64,000 nt of DNA from Bacillota bacterium (GCA_023407175.1 JAEYMU010000058.1:1-64000); one strand, 5' to 3'; shown: positions 1 to 8,683, counted from the stretch's first letter. Notes: a model not told the origin generated them from the letters alone. Translations and numbers: made by a program.

Positions 1-2
1 CA

Positions 3-1007
3 TCATCAGTAACCTCCAATTATGTCTGGGGCCCCGACAGAGTATTGTCAAAGAAAACAAACAGTGGGAGTGAGTACTATTATTTGTATAATGGTCATGG
101 TGATGTGGTACAGATGGTTGACAGAAATGGAAATGTGGTCAATAATTATACCTATGATGAATGGGGAAATATAACAGCCAGCAATGAGACTGTCAGTAAT
201 CCATTCAAGTATGCGGGGGAGGTGTATGATTCCGAGACAGGGCTATACTATCTTAAAGCACGGTACTATGACCCAAGTATAGGACGATTCATCAATGAAG
301 ATACGGTTGAAGGACAGGTAGACAATCCTATTTCACTTAACCTGTATTCCTATTGTTGGAATAATCCGCTGATTTATATAGATCCAACAGGAAATACAGT
401 ATATACTATTAAAACGGATGTAAAAGACCGTGACGGACATAAATTATATAATGTTTATTTAGAAGAAAGATTAGTTGATGGTACATTTATTGCTTTAGGC
501 TTTATTCCATTGGTAAGTCTTACTAATGAATTAGCTCACTGGCTTATTGGTGCGAAAGAAATAAATATAAGTAAAAAGGATGTAAATAAATTAGTAAGTT
601 TTCTAAATAAGATAAAAGATAATGAATATTTAAATATCAGTACTAGCCTTATAAGTGATTATACGTGGCTTACAGAAAATTTTGAAGAATTAAAAAAATT
701 GGGTAAATTGGGAAAGGCAGTCAGTAATATTGGTACAATATTTAGCATAATAGACGCAGGGATGTTTATATTAGATGAAAGTTATATTATTGAAAGCATC
801 GTTTATTGGAAATTTTATGATTCTCTATATTCTAGAACACGTGAAGGAGTTGAACTAAAATATTTATATGCATACGGAGAAGTTGCGAAACTTATATCGA
901 ATGGAACAGTTAAATATGAGGTAGATAGTTTAGGGTTTGTTAGTATTGACTATTTCCCGTATTCAGAAGCAGAGGCTATAGAAGATGTCCTTGATCTAAT
1001 GGATTAA
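3..1007 (+). CDS. RHS-repeat protein, 3' end only, with variable C-terminal toxin-like domain
   Basis: The reading frame is open from base 3, so this is the C-terminal end of a longer RHS protein that begins upstream of the window. The TTG at 45 is internal. The first ~130 residues are the RHS core cap (YLYNGHGDV, then MVDRNGN, YDEWGNI, LYYLKARYYDP, IGRFINED, then the boundary DPTGN near base 395). The ~200 residues after it are the polymorphic tip, which I do not recognise. The tip has a hydrophobic segment with the motif ALGFIP and an ISKKDVNK helix, and it resembles the tips at 1474-2151 and 3854-4704. RHS proteins present such tips as secreted toxins in contact-dependent competition. A membrane-active role is inferred only from the hydrophobic segment and the two-helix membrane protein encoded just downstream. 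Confidence 0.85.
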   Translation, partial: SSVTSNYVWGPDRVLSKKTNSGSEYYYLYNGHGDVVQMVDRNGNVVNNYTYDEWGNITASNETVSNPFKYAGEVYDSETGLYYLKARYYDPSIGRFINEDTVEGQVDNPISLNLYSYCWNNPLIYIDPTGNTVYTIKTDVKDRDGHKLYNVYLEERLVDGTFIALGFIPLVSLTNELAHWLIGAKEINISKKDVNKLVSFLNKIKDNEYLNISTSLISDYTWLTENFEELKKLGKLGKAVSNIGTIFSIIDAGMFILDESYIIESIVYWKFYDSLYSRTREGVELKYLYAYGEVAKLISNGTVKYEVDSLGFVSIDYFPYSEAEAIEDVLDLMD

Positions 1008-1037
1008 AGTTCTCTTAATTAAAGGTGGTGGTGTAGA

Positions 1038-1220
1038 ATGCTGGTATTGATATTTTATTGCTTATTTCTTATAATAATTAATATTGGATTATGGATAAGA
1101 TTAAAACATCTTGGGGGCTTTTCAAAAAAATGGACAATAGTAATTATGATTTTCGTAGATATTATTTTAATATTACTTTTAGTATATTCTTTTTTAAGAA
1201 AGAAGGTATTAATCATATAA
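1038..1220 (+). CDS. Two-helix membrane protein, predicted immunity partner of the preceding RHS tip
   Basis: A 60-aa protein starting 30 bp after the RHS gene, with a purine-rich ribosome site (AAAGGTGG). It consists almost entirely of two hydrophobic helices, residues ~2-19 and ~33-54, joined by a basic loop. The helix-1 end carries the motif NIGLWIRLK. The proteins at 2204-2392 and 4753-4911 have the same length class, layout and motif, and each follows an RHS tip of the same family. Immunity genes sit directly after RHS toxins in known systems, so an inner-membrane immunity role is inferred. No named family was recognised. Confidence 0.7.
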   Translation: MLVLIFYCLFLIIINIGLWIRLKHLGGFSKKWTIVIMIFVDIILILLLVYSFLRKKVLII

Positions 1221-1343
1221 TAAAATGGACTGGTGATAAACATAGAGCATTCCAGTTTATAGTTTCCTAATAATTCGGAATATATGGTTAATAATCAGGA
1301 AGCTTGGCATAATACTTTCCTGAGAACAATACGTTGTTAATTT

Positions 1344-1389
1344 AAAAAGGCTGGTAAGGCATGGTTATACTGCTTTTTCCAGCCTTTTA
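1344..1389 (+). terminator. Intrinsic terminator closing the first RHS cassette
   Basis: A 10-bp stem (AAAAGGCTGG pairing with CCAGCCTTTT) around a ~24-nt loop, downstream of the immunity gene. The T-rich part lies within the right arm. The 1221-1343 stretch before it holds no credible gene, only a short open stretch from 1285 that I could not assign. Confidence 0.6.
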
Positions 1390-1473
1390 AGATTCAGCGC
1401 CGTTGCCGATTCAACTGTGCTAGAAGTCTGATGCAAAGGACTTCTAGGAAGGTATTTAAAAGTTAAATCCAGT

Positions 1474-2151
1474 CATGGTGATGTTATCCAGATGGTTGAC
1501 AGGAATGGAAATATAGTCAATAATTATAGCTATGATGAATGGGGAAATATAACAACAAGTTCTGAGACAGTCAGCAACCCGTTCAAGTATGCAGGGGAGG
1601 TGTATGATTCCGAGACAGGGCTATACTATCTTAAAGCACGGTACTATGACCCGAGTATCGGAAGGTTTATCAATGAAGACACGGTTGAAGGTCAGGTAGA
1701 TAATCCTCTCTCACTAAACTTGTACTCCTACTGCTATAACAATCCTATAATATATAAGGATTCAACGGGAAATAAACCTTATTCAATTAAAGTAGATTCT
1801 TTATATACAATAGGAGGTTATGGTCACTATTATGATTATACATATACGGAAAGAGGATCAGATGCCATTACAACTGCATTAAATTTCATCCCTTATATGG
1901 GAACTATTATGACTGGATGTTATTTACTAACGGGATGGAAAGAAATAGATGGAAGTTCAGCAAAAGGGCTTATGGGCATTTTAGATAGAATCAAGGCTAA
2001 TGACATGACATCACTTTCTTTAGATATTTTATCTACATTGGAATATTTGGAAGACGCAGGGAAATTATCAAAAGTCTTACGAATTAGCGGTAAACTAATT
2101 GGTAAAACAGCTGGTTATACCAGATTGACTTACAAAGAGGAGAAGATATAA
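1474..2151 (+). pseudogene. Orphan RHS tip 2: RHS-core repeat plus C-terminally truncated toxin-like domain
   Basis: Homology to the RHS core begins abruptly at CATGGTGATG (1474) and ends at the DSTGN boundary near 1773. Upstream the frame meets a stop within about 45 bp. The internal ATG at 1492 has no ribosome site, so the tip is probably not translated unless recombined onto a full RHS gene. The ~125-aa variable part belongs to the same family as the first tip (TTALNFIP motif, LLTGWKEID, GILDRIKAND) but ends after TRLTYKEEKI. It lacks the last ~80 residues that the other two family members share. A 12-bp repeat at 2115-2126 and 2167-2178 brackets the end and suggests a deletion or slippage. 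Confidence 0.75.
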
Positions 2152-2203
2152 ATTTTGTATAATGACTTATACCAGATTAAATAAAAATTCGGGGGGTGAC
2201 AGT

Positions 2204-2392
2204 TTGTTAGATATTATAAAATATATAGCAATAGTTTTTTCTTTGCTACTTTTAATAAACTTTGGTGTATGGTTAAGATTAAAAATAATAACCAGAAATT
2301 CTGTTAAAACCACAAAAATCTTTATGTTAATTACAACTATAATATTTGTTGTTGGCGCGATTTATTACTACTTATCAAATATAGCAAGGTAA
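2204..2392 (+). CDS. Two-helix membrane protein, predicted immunity partner of orphan tip 2
   Basis: A 62-aa protein. I chose the TTG start at 2204 because a strong GGGGGGTG site lies 5 nt upstream; a longer frame from ATG 2162 has no ribosome site and would add 14 polar residues. The two hydrophobic helices are at ~4-21 and ~36-56. The motif NFGVWLRLK at the end of helix 1 matches NIGLWIRLK and DIGGYIRLK in the partners of tips 1 and 4. The gene looks intact although its toxin partner is truncated. Confidence 0.65.
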   Translation: MLDIIKYIAIVFSLLLLINFGVWLRLKIITRNSVKTTKIFMLITTIIFVVGAIYYYLSNIAR

Positions 2393-2439
2393 TGAAGAAA
2401 CAAAGCAACGACAATCCTACCAAATAATATTTTAATTAT

Positions 2440-2477
2440 AATGCCCTAATATGGAAAGTTTATCATGTTAGGGCATT
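2440..2477 (+). terminator. Cassette-end hairpin AATGCCCTAA/TTAGGGCATT
   Basis: A perfect 10-bp inverted repeat with an 18-nt loop, followed by a T-rich stretch. A near-identical hairpin (AATGCCCTGA/TCAGGGCATT) closes the tip-4 cassette at 4954-4989, so it is a recurring cassette-end element and probably a weak terminator. Confidence 0.5.
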
Positions 2478-2503
2478 GTCTGATTTCTTGTATAAAATAA
2501 TGA

Positions 2504-2758
2504 CATGGTGATGTTATCCAGATGGTTGACAGAAATGGAAATGTGGTCAATAATTATAGTTATGATGAATGGGGAAATATAACAGCCAGTTCTGAGACTG
2601 TCAGTAATCCATTCAAGTACGCTGGAGCCATCTATGATCAGGAAACCGGACTGTACTATCTAAATGCCAGATACTACGATCCGAGCATAGGAAGATTCAT
2701 CAATATGTCCCTGAACATGAGAGGTGAAATTAAATGGATTTTAAAATTAAAATTATAA
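2504..2758 (+). pseudogene. Orphan RHS tip 3: core repeat with toxin domain deleted
   Basis: The same 5' junction as tips 2 and 4 (CATGGTGATGTTATCCAG) leads into MVDRNGNVVNN and on to IGRFIN at ~2704. There the RHS homology stops, before the usual NEDTVEGQV and toxin boundary. It runs out in 18 unrelated residues that overlap the next gene's start. The parsimonious reading is a deletion that removed the toxin and joined the core directly to the immunity gene's ribosome site. Confidence 0.75.
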
Positions 2759-3213
2759 TAGTTGTTTTTACGATTATTATCGCAACATTTGTTTGCTACT
2801 TGTTTTTTAAGCAAAACCCAGATGAACAAGACATTGTATCCATATTAGAGTTGCCAATTACAAAAGAACAAATATTGAAAATGGAAAGTCAAATTGAATC
2901 AGATAATTCTATTACTTTAAAATTAATAATTGAACACGATTTTTGCATTGAAAATTATTCAGCTCCATTTGATATAGAGCTGTTTAAAGGATCAAGATTG
3001 TATGATAACTTGGCGGCTTTGATTAAAGAAAACAATATGAGTATTGAGGAAACTATAATTCATGTATACTATGTCACCGACTCAATAAAAAAAGGATTTT
3101 TCAGCGAGGTACAAATATCGCGTCCTGTTTATATCATCACAGGAAACAGCAATAATGCAATTATCTATACTAATATTCCAGAAGGAGTTGCGTTACCCCA
3201 GATCAAGCAGTAA
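2734..3213 (+). CDS. Single-pass membrane protein, predicted orphan immunity protein
   Basis: A 159-aa protein with an N-terminal membrane helix (residues ~5-26) and a hydrophilic C-terminal domain rich in beta-type segments (HVYYVTDSI, PVYIITGNS). The ATG has a GAGAGGTG site 7 nt upstream. It occupies the immunity position of an RHS cassette whose toxin was lost. I do not recognise the family. The overlap with the decayed RHS tip supports the idea that the gene was brought next to the core by deletion. Confidence 0.55.
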   Translation: MDFKIKIIIVVFTIIIATFVCYLFFKQNPDEQDIVSILELPITKEQILKMESQIESDNSITLKLIIEHDFCIENYSAPFDIELFKGSRLYDNLAALIKENNMSIEETIIHVYYVTDSIKKGFFSEVQISRPVYIITGNSNNAIIYTNIPEGVALPQIKQ

Positions 3214-3291
3214 TATTCATCTTACTTTACGGAAGAATATGGAAGGTGGTTAAAATTCCATCAGGACAATTAATTCATAAACAGCAATAAG

Positions 3292-3672
3292 ATGTTACAT
3301 GATAATGAGGCATTTTGTACAAACTGTGGAACTATTTCTGGTACAGCCAAAAAGGGAACTATCTTAATCAAAGCTAATAAGGTTATGCCTTTAGGACTTA
3401 GTTTAAGTTTATTGGGTATAGCAATAATTATTGTTATAAGTATTTTGCTTATAAAAGGGATTAACATAGGGTTCGTTGGTAGGTGTATTATTTGCATTAG
3501 GATTAATACCTATTATTATAGGTATAACTATTATTACAAAGTGGCGAGAGTATATAAATAAAAGAAAAGCTGAATTAATAAAGGATAGAAATACAATATA
3601 TTGCAAACATTGCTACACTACTATTGATAAAAGAAAATAAATATTGTTATTTTTGTGGTTCAATGATTAAAT
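3292..3672 (+). pseudogene. Decayed zinc-ribbon membrane protein
   Basis: The N-terminal half reads FCTNCGT (one half of a zinc ribbon; the first CxxC is missing) and then a membrane helix near 3391-3460. A frameshift near 3470 moves to the frame VLFALGLIPIIIGI...TKWREYINKRK...YCKHC. A second shift near 3640 gives YCYFCGSMIK before the stop. Two helices flanked by CxxC pairs resemble common Firmicutes zinc-ribbon membrane proteins. It is fragmentary and probably inert. The 3673-3853 stretch after it shows nothing recognisable. Confidence 0.55.
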
Positions 3673-3853
3673 AATGCATATTCTATTGCAGCAATCATGA
3701 ATGTACATTATTTTTTTATAATCGGTTTTCCTTAATACTTTTCTGTAATGGTTTTATCTCAATAGCTTACTGCAATAATATCCTCCAAGCCATCCCACCA
3801 CCTATACTAATCTCTAAGGGTTTATAAATAAAGCTTTTTATTACCTGGTTACG

Positions 3854-4704
3854 GTCATGGTGATGTTATCCAGATGGTTGACAGAAACGGAAATGTAGTC
3901 AATAATTATAGCTATGATGAATGGGAAAATATAACAACAAGCAATGAGACTGTAAGCAACCCATTCAAGTATGCGGGAGCCATCTATGATCAGGAAACAG
4001 GCTTGTACTACCTGAATGCCAGATACTACGACTCAAGTATAGGAAGATTCATCAACGAAGATACTGTTGAAGGCCAGGTAGATAATCCTCTTTCACTAAA
4101 TCTGTATTTCTACTGCTACAATAATCCATTAATATATATCGATGATACAGGAAATACGCCAATAATTATGAAAGTAGGGGATACTTATTATTGGGAGCAT
4201 ACAGATAGATTAGTGGATATAGTATTATCAGCATTATCATTCTTACCATTCGGGTCCATTACTTCTAAAGCTATAAAATGGCTAGCTTATACTTTATATG
4301 ACTGTGAAGAAGTAAGTAAAAAAGATGTCCAGTCTGATATGGAAGATGCACTAGATATTGTGAGTGATCTTATATCAAATACCAAAGATTTTGCTAAGGA
4401 TATTACCATATTAACGAAGGTATATTCATTATTATCGAGTGCGAAAGATTTATATAATCAAATAACAGATACTACTTGGGAGACTGAATATATTACTGAT
4501 TCCTTACTAGGGCGATATTTGTATTCTACTGATAGAGCAGTTGTTTTAGCCAAAGGATTATATGCAAATGCTGCAATACAAAAACTTATTGATGAAGGAG
4601 AGATTGAATATGAGTTCAACTGGGATGGGACTATAAAATGGGTGTCGTGGCATGGTGAAGTACTTAATGAGATTATTAATGAGATTAACAGTATGGATAA
4701 ATAA
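3854..4704 (+). CDS. Orphan RHS tip 4: core repeat plus full-length toxin-like domain
   Basis: The RHS core begins at GGTCATGGTGATG (3854) and runs to the DDTGN boundary at ~4155, followed by ~182 variable residues. The tip is a relative of tip 1. Shared features are the hydrophobic SALSFLPF segment, VSKKDVQSD, and a C-terminal block (LYANAAIQKLIDEGEIEYEF here, LYAYGEVAKLISNGTVKYEV in tip 1). The internal ATG at 3874 has no ribosome site, so expression probably requires recombination onto a complete RHS gene. One core change (EWENI for EWGNI) hints at mild decay. It could equally be a silent reservoir copy. Confidence 0.75.
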
Positions 4705-4752
4705 AAACAAATATTGTAATGTAGGATTTTCTATTTACAGGAGTGATTTATT

Positions 4753-4911
4753 ATGGAATTAATTGCATTTATTTTGCTGATACTTATTTGCGTAGATATT
4801 GGAGGATACATACGATTAAAAGGAGTTCTATCAAGACGTAATATTATTATAGTTTTATTATTATTTAATGTGGTAATTGTGTATTTAGTTTATCATTATA
4901 TGATAAATTAA
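4753..4911 (+). CDS. 52-aa two-helix membrane protein, predicted immunity partner of tip 4
   Basis: ATG GAA TTA ATT at 4753 with an AGGAGTG site 6 nt upstream, ending TAA at 4911. The translation begins MELIAFILLILICVDIGGYI and has two hydrophobic helices (~2-19 and ~31-48) with DIGGYIRLK between them. It is the third member of the small family at 1038-1220 and 2204-2392. Its shortness makes it easy to miss. Position and motif make it the likely immunity gene for the intact tip 4. Confidence 0.65.
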   Translation: MELIAFILLILICVDIGGYIRLKGVLSRRNIIIVLLLFNVVIVYLVYHYMIN

Positions 4912-4953
4912 ATAAGCGGTGGAAAAGGTTTCTCATAGTTATCAATAGGTAGT

Positions 4954-4989
4954 AATGCCCTGACATTGCCAACTTAATATCAGGGCATT
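4954..4989 (+). terminator. Cassette-end hairpin AATGCCCTGA/TCAGGGCATT
   Basis: A perfect 10-bp inverted repeat with a 16-nt loop, downstream of the 52-aa gene. It is nearly the same as the hairpin at 2440-2477. Nothing else was recognised between 4990 and 5230. Confidence 0.5.
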
Positions 4990-5229
4990 GTTGCATTCTC
5001 GCACTTAGCGATACTATATTTTTCATACTGAAAGATAATCTCCTCTTTCATATACCTCAATATTGACGTTAAATCTTACTCATGAATATTATAATGATAG
5101 AAAACAGTGTTTGAAGTCTGGTGATATTAATTTATTAAGTACAAAATAGAAGAGATCCTTTTGAATTGATAATTCGGTTAATTCGGAAAAAAAGCACTTG
5201 TTAATCCGGCGGTAGCACTTGAGATGTAC

Positions 5230-5870
5230 AGTCAGGTGATAGAGTTTGACTGTGGGAGATTTTGTTCTTCCTTTCCCTCCTTAGTCTCAAACTTCACATA
5301 TTCCCTTTCATGCTTCATCATGGAATAAACGATGTTAACTAAGGCACGCATCACGCAGATAATCGCCTGATGGTTCGTTTTCCCATCCTTAAATTTTTTT
5401 TGGTAATAATCGTAGAATACCGGGTTAATGGGTGTCTTCCCGTTCCTGCCGCTGTTCTATTTCTGGTTGCAATGCTGAAAAGTATTATAAAGTTCTCGAT
5501 TCCCTTGCCGGTTGCGGAACTTCTTGCCCTTCTCACCGGAGGAAAAGGTGACCGGTGAAATGCCGTTGTAGCAGGCAAGCTTCCCGGCATTGGTAAACCT
5601 GTATATGTCCCCGATTTCGCTAATCAGCATGGAAGCCGTCCCAAGCTCCACACCAGGAATTGTTTTAAGGTGGTAAGGTATAAGGACATAATTTCTTTTA
5701 TCACTTTGGTCAGCCGGTCTATTTCTTTGTCACAGTGATATATTTCATCAATACAGTGCATTACAACAAAATCCCTGTGCAATGATATAAAAATTAATTT
5801 TATTCCATAAGCTGGATACTTGCAGGCGACACCTGAAAAGACAGGTTTCATCAAAGTAAAAAGAAAATAG
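5230..5870 (-). mobile_element. IS110-family transposase remnant
   Basis: On the minus strand, overlapping frames give a broken IS110-type transposase. From ~5800 downward come IDRLTKVIKEI, then VELGTASMLISEIGDIYRF, GKLACYNGISPVTFSSGEKG and FRNRQGNRELYNT. After a frameshift near 5460 the frame continues YYQKKFKDGKTNHQAIICVMRALVNIVYSM. The central part matches the transposase_20 helix-hairpin-helix segment (family pattern G-x-x-x-A-S-x-x-x-x-E-I-G-D). At least two frame changes are needed, the N-terminal DEDD domain is missing, and no ends were found. It marks the junction between the RHS cassettes and the stable chromosome. Confidence 0.7.
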
Positions 5871-5902
5871 TTACAATAAAATAAAATGTGTTCTCAGGCA
5901 TA

Positions 5903-5930
5903 TTGAAAAATGATACAATAATGTTATAAT
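5903..5930 (+). promoter_or_regulatory. SigmaA-type promoter for the flagellin-like gene
   Basis: TTGAAA, 16-bp spacer, perfect TATAAT, ~80 bp before the start codon at 6013. No sigma-D-type flagellar promoter was seen. Confidence 0.55.
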
Positions 5931-6012
5931 AAGGGTATCAAAGTTTAGTTTATATACAATCAGCTATAAATCTGTCACATATTGTAATGTGTTTCTGTAA
6001 AGGAGGTGCCTT

Positions 6013-6759
6013 ATGAAAGTATCTTCCGTTGCTTCCAGCAACTATAATAATAGTACTTATCCGGTTAAGACTGCTGCTGACAGTCCTTCCGGAATAGCTA
6101 TATCAGCGAATATGAAAGCCCAGGTCAGTGGATATGATGTCGGCACCGACAATGCCAGAGACGGTCAGAATTTGCTTAATGTTTCGGATGGGGCGTTAGG
6201 GAGCATCGCCGACAGCTTGCAAAAGATAAGGGAATTAAGTCTCAAGGCATCCAATACGGCTATTTATGGTGATGATGATATTCAGACGATGCAGGATGAA
6301 GTAGACCAGCTAAAGCAGCAGATTCAGGACACGGCAAAAGGTACGGAATTTAATACAGTGAAATTAGCGGATGGGAGCAAGGCAGATACCTGGCTTGCAA
6401 CCAATCCAAAAGGGACGGGAATGCGGATTAATTTGGAGGATTCCACATTGGAATCACTGGGTATCAAGGATTATGACCTGACTTCGAACTTTGATATTTC
6501 AAAAATAGACGATGCAATCGCAAAGGTTACTTCTTCACGTACGGACAATGCGGCGGCTAATAATGCACTTTCTTACCAGGCTGATTACAACAGCATAGCA
6601 GGCACCAATCTGGAAACTGCTCAAAGTAAGAAGGATGAAACGGATATCGGAGATTATATATCTGAAATGCAAAAGGACAAGGTTATGCAGCAGTACCGTT
6701 ATTTTGCACAGAAGCAGGAAAATAATAATATATTATCCATGCAGAGGATGTTAATGTAA
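6013..6759 (+). CDS. Small flagellin-like protein
   Basis: A 248-aa protein with an AAAGGAGG site before ATG 6013. The N-terminal half carries flagellin-type D1 helix features (SGIAISANMKAQVSG, then DNARDGQNLLNVSDGALGSI, LQKIRELSLKASN). The C-terminal half is helical (DYISEMQKDKVMQQYRYFAQ) but does not end with the canonical flagellin D0 pattern. Most flagellins are 270 aa or longer with conserved ends, so this may be a minor or divergent filament or hook-associated subunit. It is monocistronic: its own promoter lies upstream and a strong terminator follows directly. No other filament genes are adjacent, though fliK (24.4 kb), a PilZ protein and a chemoreceptor lie in the window. Confidence 0.75.
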   Translation: MKVSSVASSNYNNSTYPVKTAADSPSGIAISANMKAQVSGYDVGTDNARDGQNLLNVSDGALGSIADSLQKIRELSLKASNTAIYGDDDIQTMQDEVDQLKQQIQDTAKGTEFNTVKLADGSKADTWLATNPKGTGMRINLEDSTLESLGIKDYDLTSNFDISKIDDAIAKVTSSRTDNAAANNALSYQADYNSIAGTNLETAQSKKDETDIGDYISEMQKDKVMQQYRYFAQKQENNNILSMQRMLM

Positions 6760-6778
6760 CTCATAAATAAGAGACTCT

Positions 6779-6814
6779 GGCTCCATCAGCGGTAAATTCT
6801 GATGGAGCCTTTTT
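6779..6814 (+). terminator. Intrinsic terminator after the flagellin-like gene
   Basis: A perfect 11-bp stem GGCTCCATCAG/CTGATGGAGCC with a 9-nt loop, followed by TTTTT. Confidence 0.85.
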
Positions 6815-7047
6815 AGCGGTAAATAGTAGAATGGCCTAAGAATTTTATAAGGATTGCATCTATGAAAGAAATTGAACTATAATAAATAGTAAATTAATTT
6901 TTATACCATACTTCACATAATAGGATAAGATGTGATAAAATCAATGTGAATTATGGTAAGGTATTAATTCACTTAATGAATTAAGATCCAGACAAAATTC
7001 TGTAGAATGGGTTTTCCAAAAAAAGCAGAGCAAAAATGAGGAAAATT

Positions 7048-7821
7048 ATGAACTATAATACATTATTCAAGACAGCAATGCTTGCGGGAGAGATTATGGC
7101 TCAAAGCGGTGCGGAGACCTTTCGGGTTGAGGATACAATGACCCGGATATTGCGGACCTCCGGTCTTAAGGTGATAGAGGTATTTGTGACGACGACCGGT
7201 TTTATGGCGACGCTGTCCGATCCTGAAATCCAGCCGATTACAGAGGTATTAAGAATCAACCGCCGTTCGAATAATTTAAATTTGATTAACGGGGTTAATC
7301 AGATATCCAGGGATTTGTGCAATCAGAAAGTTACTGTGGAAGAGGCCTATGATCAACTGCTTCAGATACGCGGCAGAAAGAATTATCCCGATCTCTTGAT
7401 CACACTGGCGACGCTTATATCTACCGGCGGGTTTACCGGATTATTTGGCGGCTCTGTTTTGGATTGCGTCATTGCCGCTGTCAATGGCCTGTGGATTAAT
7501 TTGCTTGGGCGCCTGCTTACCGGTAAGGTTGGGAGTACCTTTATGAAGGATGCTGCCAAAAGTCTTTGTATTGCATTTTTTACGATGATCTGTACCTTAC
7601 TTTTTCATAAGGCTCATCCGGATGTTATCATTATCGGCTCTATCATGCCTTTGGTTCCGGGAGTGCCGATTACGAATGCAATCAGGGACACTCTTCAGGG
7701 TGATTATATGTCGGGAACCTCAAGAGCTGTTGAGGCGTTTGTTATATCTGCCGGTATCGCCCTTGGAATTGGGTTTGGCATGGGTCTTTATAATCTGCTG
7801 GAAAGGATGATCGGATTATGA
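7048..7821 (+). CDS. Threonine/serine exporter family protein, large subunit (ThrE/YjjP type)
   Basis: I prefer the ATG at 7048 (GAGG 6 nt upstream) to the ATG at 7036, which lacks a ribosome site; the product is 257 aa. The N-terminal ~115 residues are the soluble DUF1212-type domain (AGEIMAQSGAETFRVEDTM; VFVTTTGFMATL). About five membrane helices follow from residue ~118, with the conserved loop MPLVPGVPITNAIRD. The family exports threonine and serine, and in some bacteria dicarboxylates. The next gene overlaps by 4 nt and supplies the ThrE_2 half, so the two subunits form one split transporter in the cytoplasmic membrane. Confidence 0.9.
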   Translation: MNYNTLFKTAMLAGEIMAQSGAETFRVEDTMTRILRTSGLKVIEVFVTTTGFMATLSDPEIQPITEVLRINRRSNNLNLINGVNQISRDLCNQKVTVEEAYDQLLQIRGRKNYPDLLITLATLISTGGFTGLFGGSVLDCVIAAVNGLWINLLGRLLTGKVGSTFMKDAAKSLCIAFFTMICTLLFHKAHPDVIIIGSIMPLVPGVPITNAIRDTLQGDYMSGTSRAVEAFVISAGIALGIGFGMGLYNLLERMIGL

Positions 7822-8243
7822 TAATACAGGTGATCAGCGCTTTTATAGCGACAGCAGCCTTTTCGGTTTTATTTTATCTGCCCCGTAAATATATTCTATT
7901 AGCAGGAGCTACGGGAGGTATCGGGTGGTTGATCTATCTGCTTATGATGAATTATCTGAACCAAAAATCGTATGCGACTCTATGTGCCACTTTAGTGGTT
8001 GCTCTGCTATCACACATCCTGGCAAGGGTTAATAAAACACCGGTGACTATGTTTCTGATTCCGGGGATTATTCCCTTAGTACCCGGGGCGGGGATGTACT
8101 ATATTGTGCATAGCATTTTTTATAACAATATTGACGATGCAGTCCACTATTTCTTCGAAACCTTTCTGCTAGCAGGTGCGATAGCTCTTGGAATTTTTAT
8201 TGTGGATACTGTATTCCGGGCAATCAAGGAAAAAAGGCTATAA
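7818..8243 (+). CDS. Threonine/serine exporter family protein, small subunit (ThrE_2/YjjB type)
   Basis: A 141-aa protein starting in the ATGA overlap with the larger subunit, which implies translational coupling. It has about four to five membrane helices and the loop IPGIIPLVPGAGMYYIV, the counterpart of PLVPG in the partner. This is the DUF3815/ThrE_2 domain that is fused to the N-terminal half in actinobacterial ThrE but separate in most Firmicutes. No terminator was seen before copZ. Confidence 0.88.
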   Translation: MIIQVISAFIATAAFSVLFYLPRKYILLAGATGGIGWLIYLLMMNYLNQKSYATLCATLVVALLSHILARVNKTPVTMFLIPGIIPLVPGAGMYYIVHSIFYNNIDDAVHYFFETFLLAGAIALGIFIVDTVFRAIKEKRL

Positions 8244-8371
8244 TATAGGTGTACTGCCCCGAATGGTTAGGTTGAACCTTCGTTTCATCCTTATGAGAGG
8301 ATTAAACTGGTTAATATTTATTTCAAAATTTTAAATATACGCGGAATAATACGCAGAAAGTAGAGGTTTAT

Positions 8372-8599
8372 ATGAAGAAAATAATGGAAATTAACGGTAT
8401 GAGCTGCGAACATTGCCAGGCAAGAGTTGAGAAGGCATTGAATGCAATTGACGGTGTACAGGCTAAGGTTGAATTAAAGAAAAACCGGGCTATTGTAACC
8501 CTTACAAAGGAAGTAGAGGATAAAGCCTTAAGTGATGCTGTAACAGAGGCAGGTTATGAGGTGGTATCCATTACAGAGAAAAAGGGACTGTTTTCCTAA
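8372..8599 (+). CDS. copZ: CopZ-like heavy-metal-binding chaperone
   Basis: A 75-aa single HMA domain with the metal-binding motif GMSCEHC (Cys12 and Cys15) near the N-terminus and the usual beta-alpha-beta-beta-alpha-beta pattern. Such proteins shuttle Cu(I) to P-type ATPases in the cytosol. No copper ATPase or CsoR gene lies next to it, so the metal is assigned by family only. The ribosome site is AGAGG, 6 nt before the ATG. Confidence 0.8.
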   Translation: MKKIMEINGMSCEHCQARVEKALNAIDGVQAKVELKKNRAIVTLTKEVEDKALSDAVTEAGYEVVSITEKKGLFS

Positions 8600-8683
8600 A
8601 TATTGCTGGAACATGTTGCAGATTGATAATATTTGTCTGCAATGCTATACTATGCTTTAAAGACACTAATTGGAGGACAGGAT

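Noticed and set aside
1474..4989. RHS cassettes as a transposon or integron array
   Set aside because: No integrase, attC-like sites or terminal repeats frame the units. The shared sequence is RHS coding sequence, and the cassette-end hairpins differ between units.
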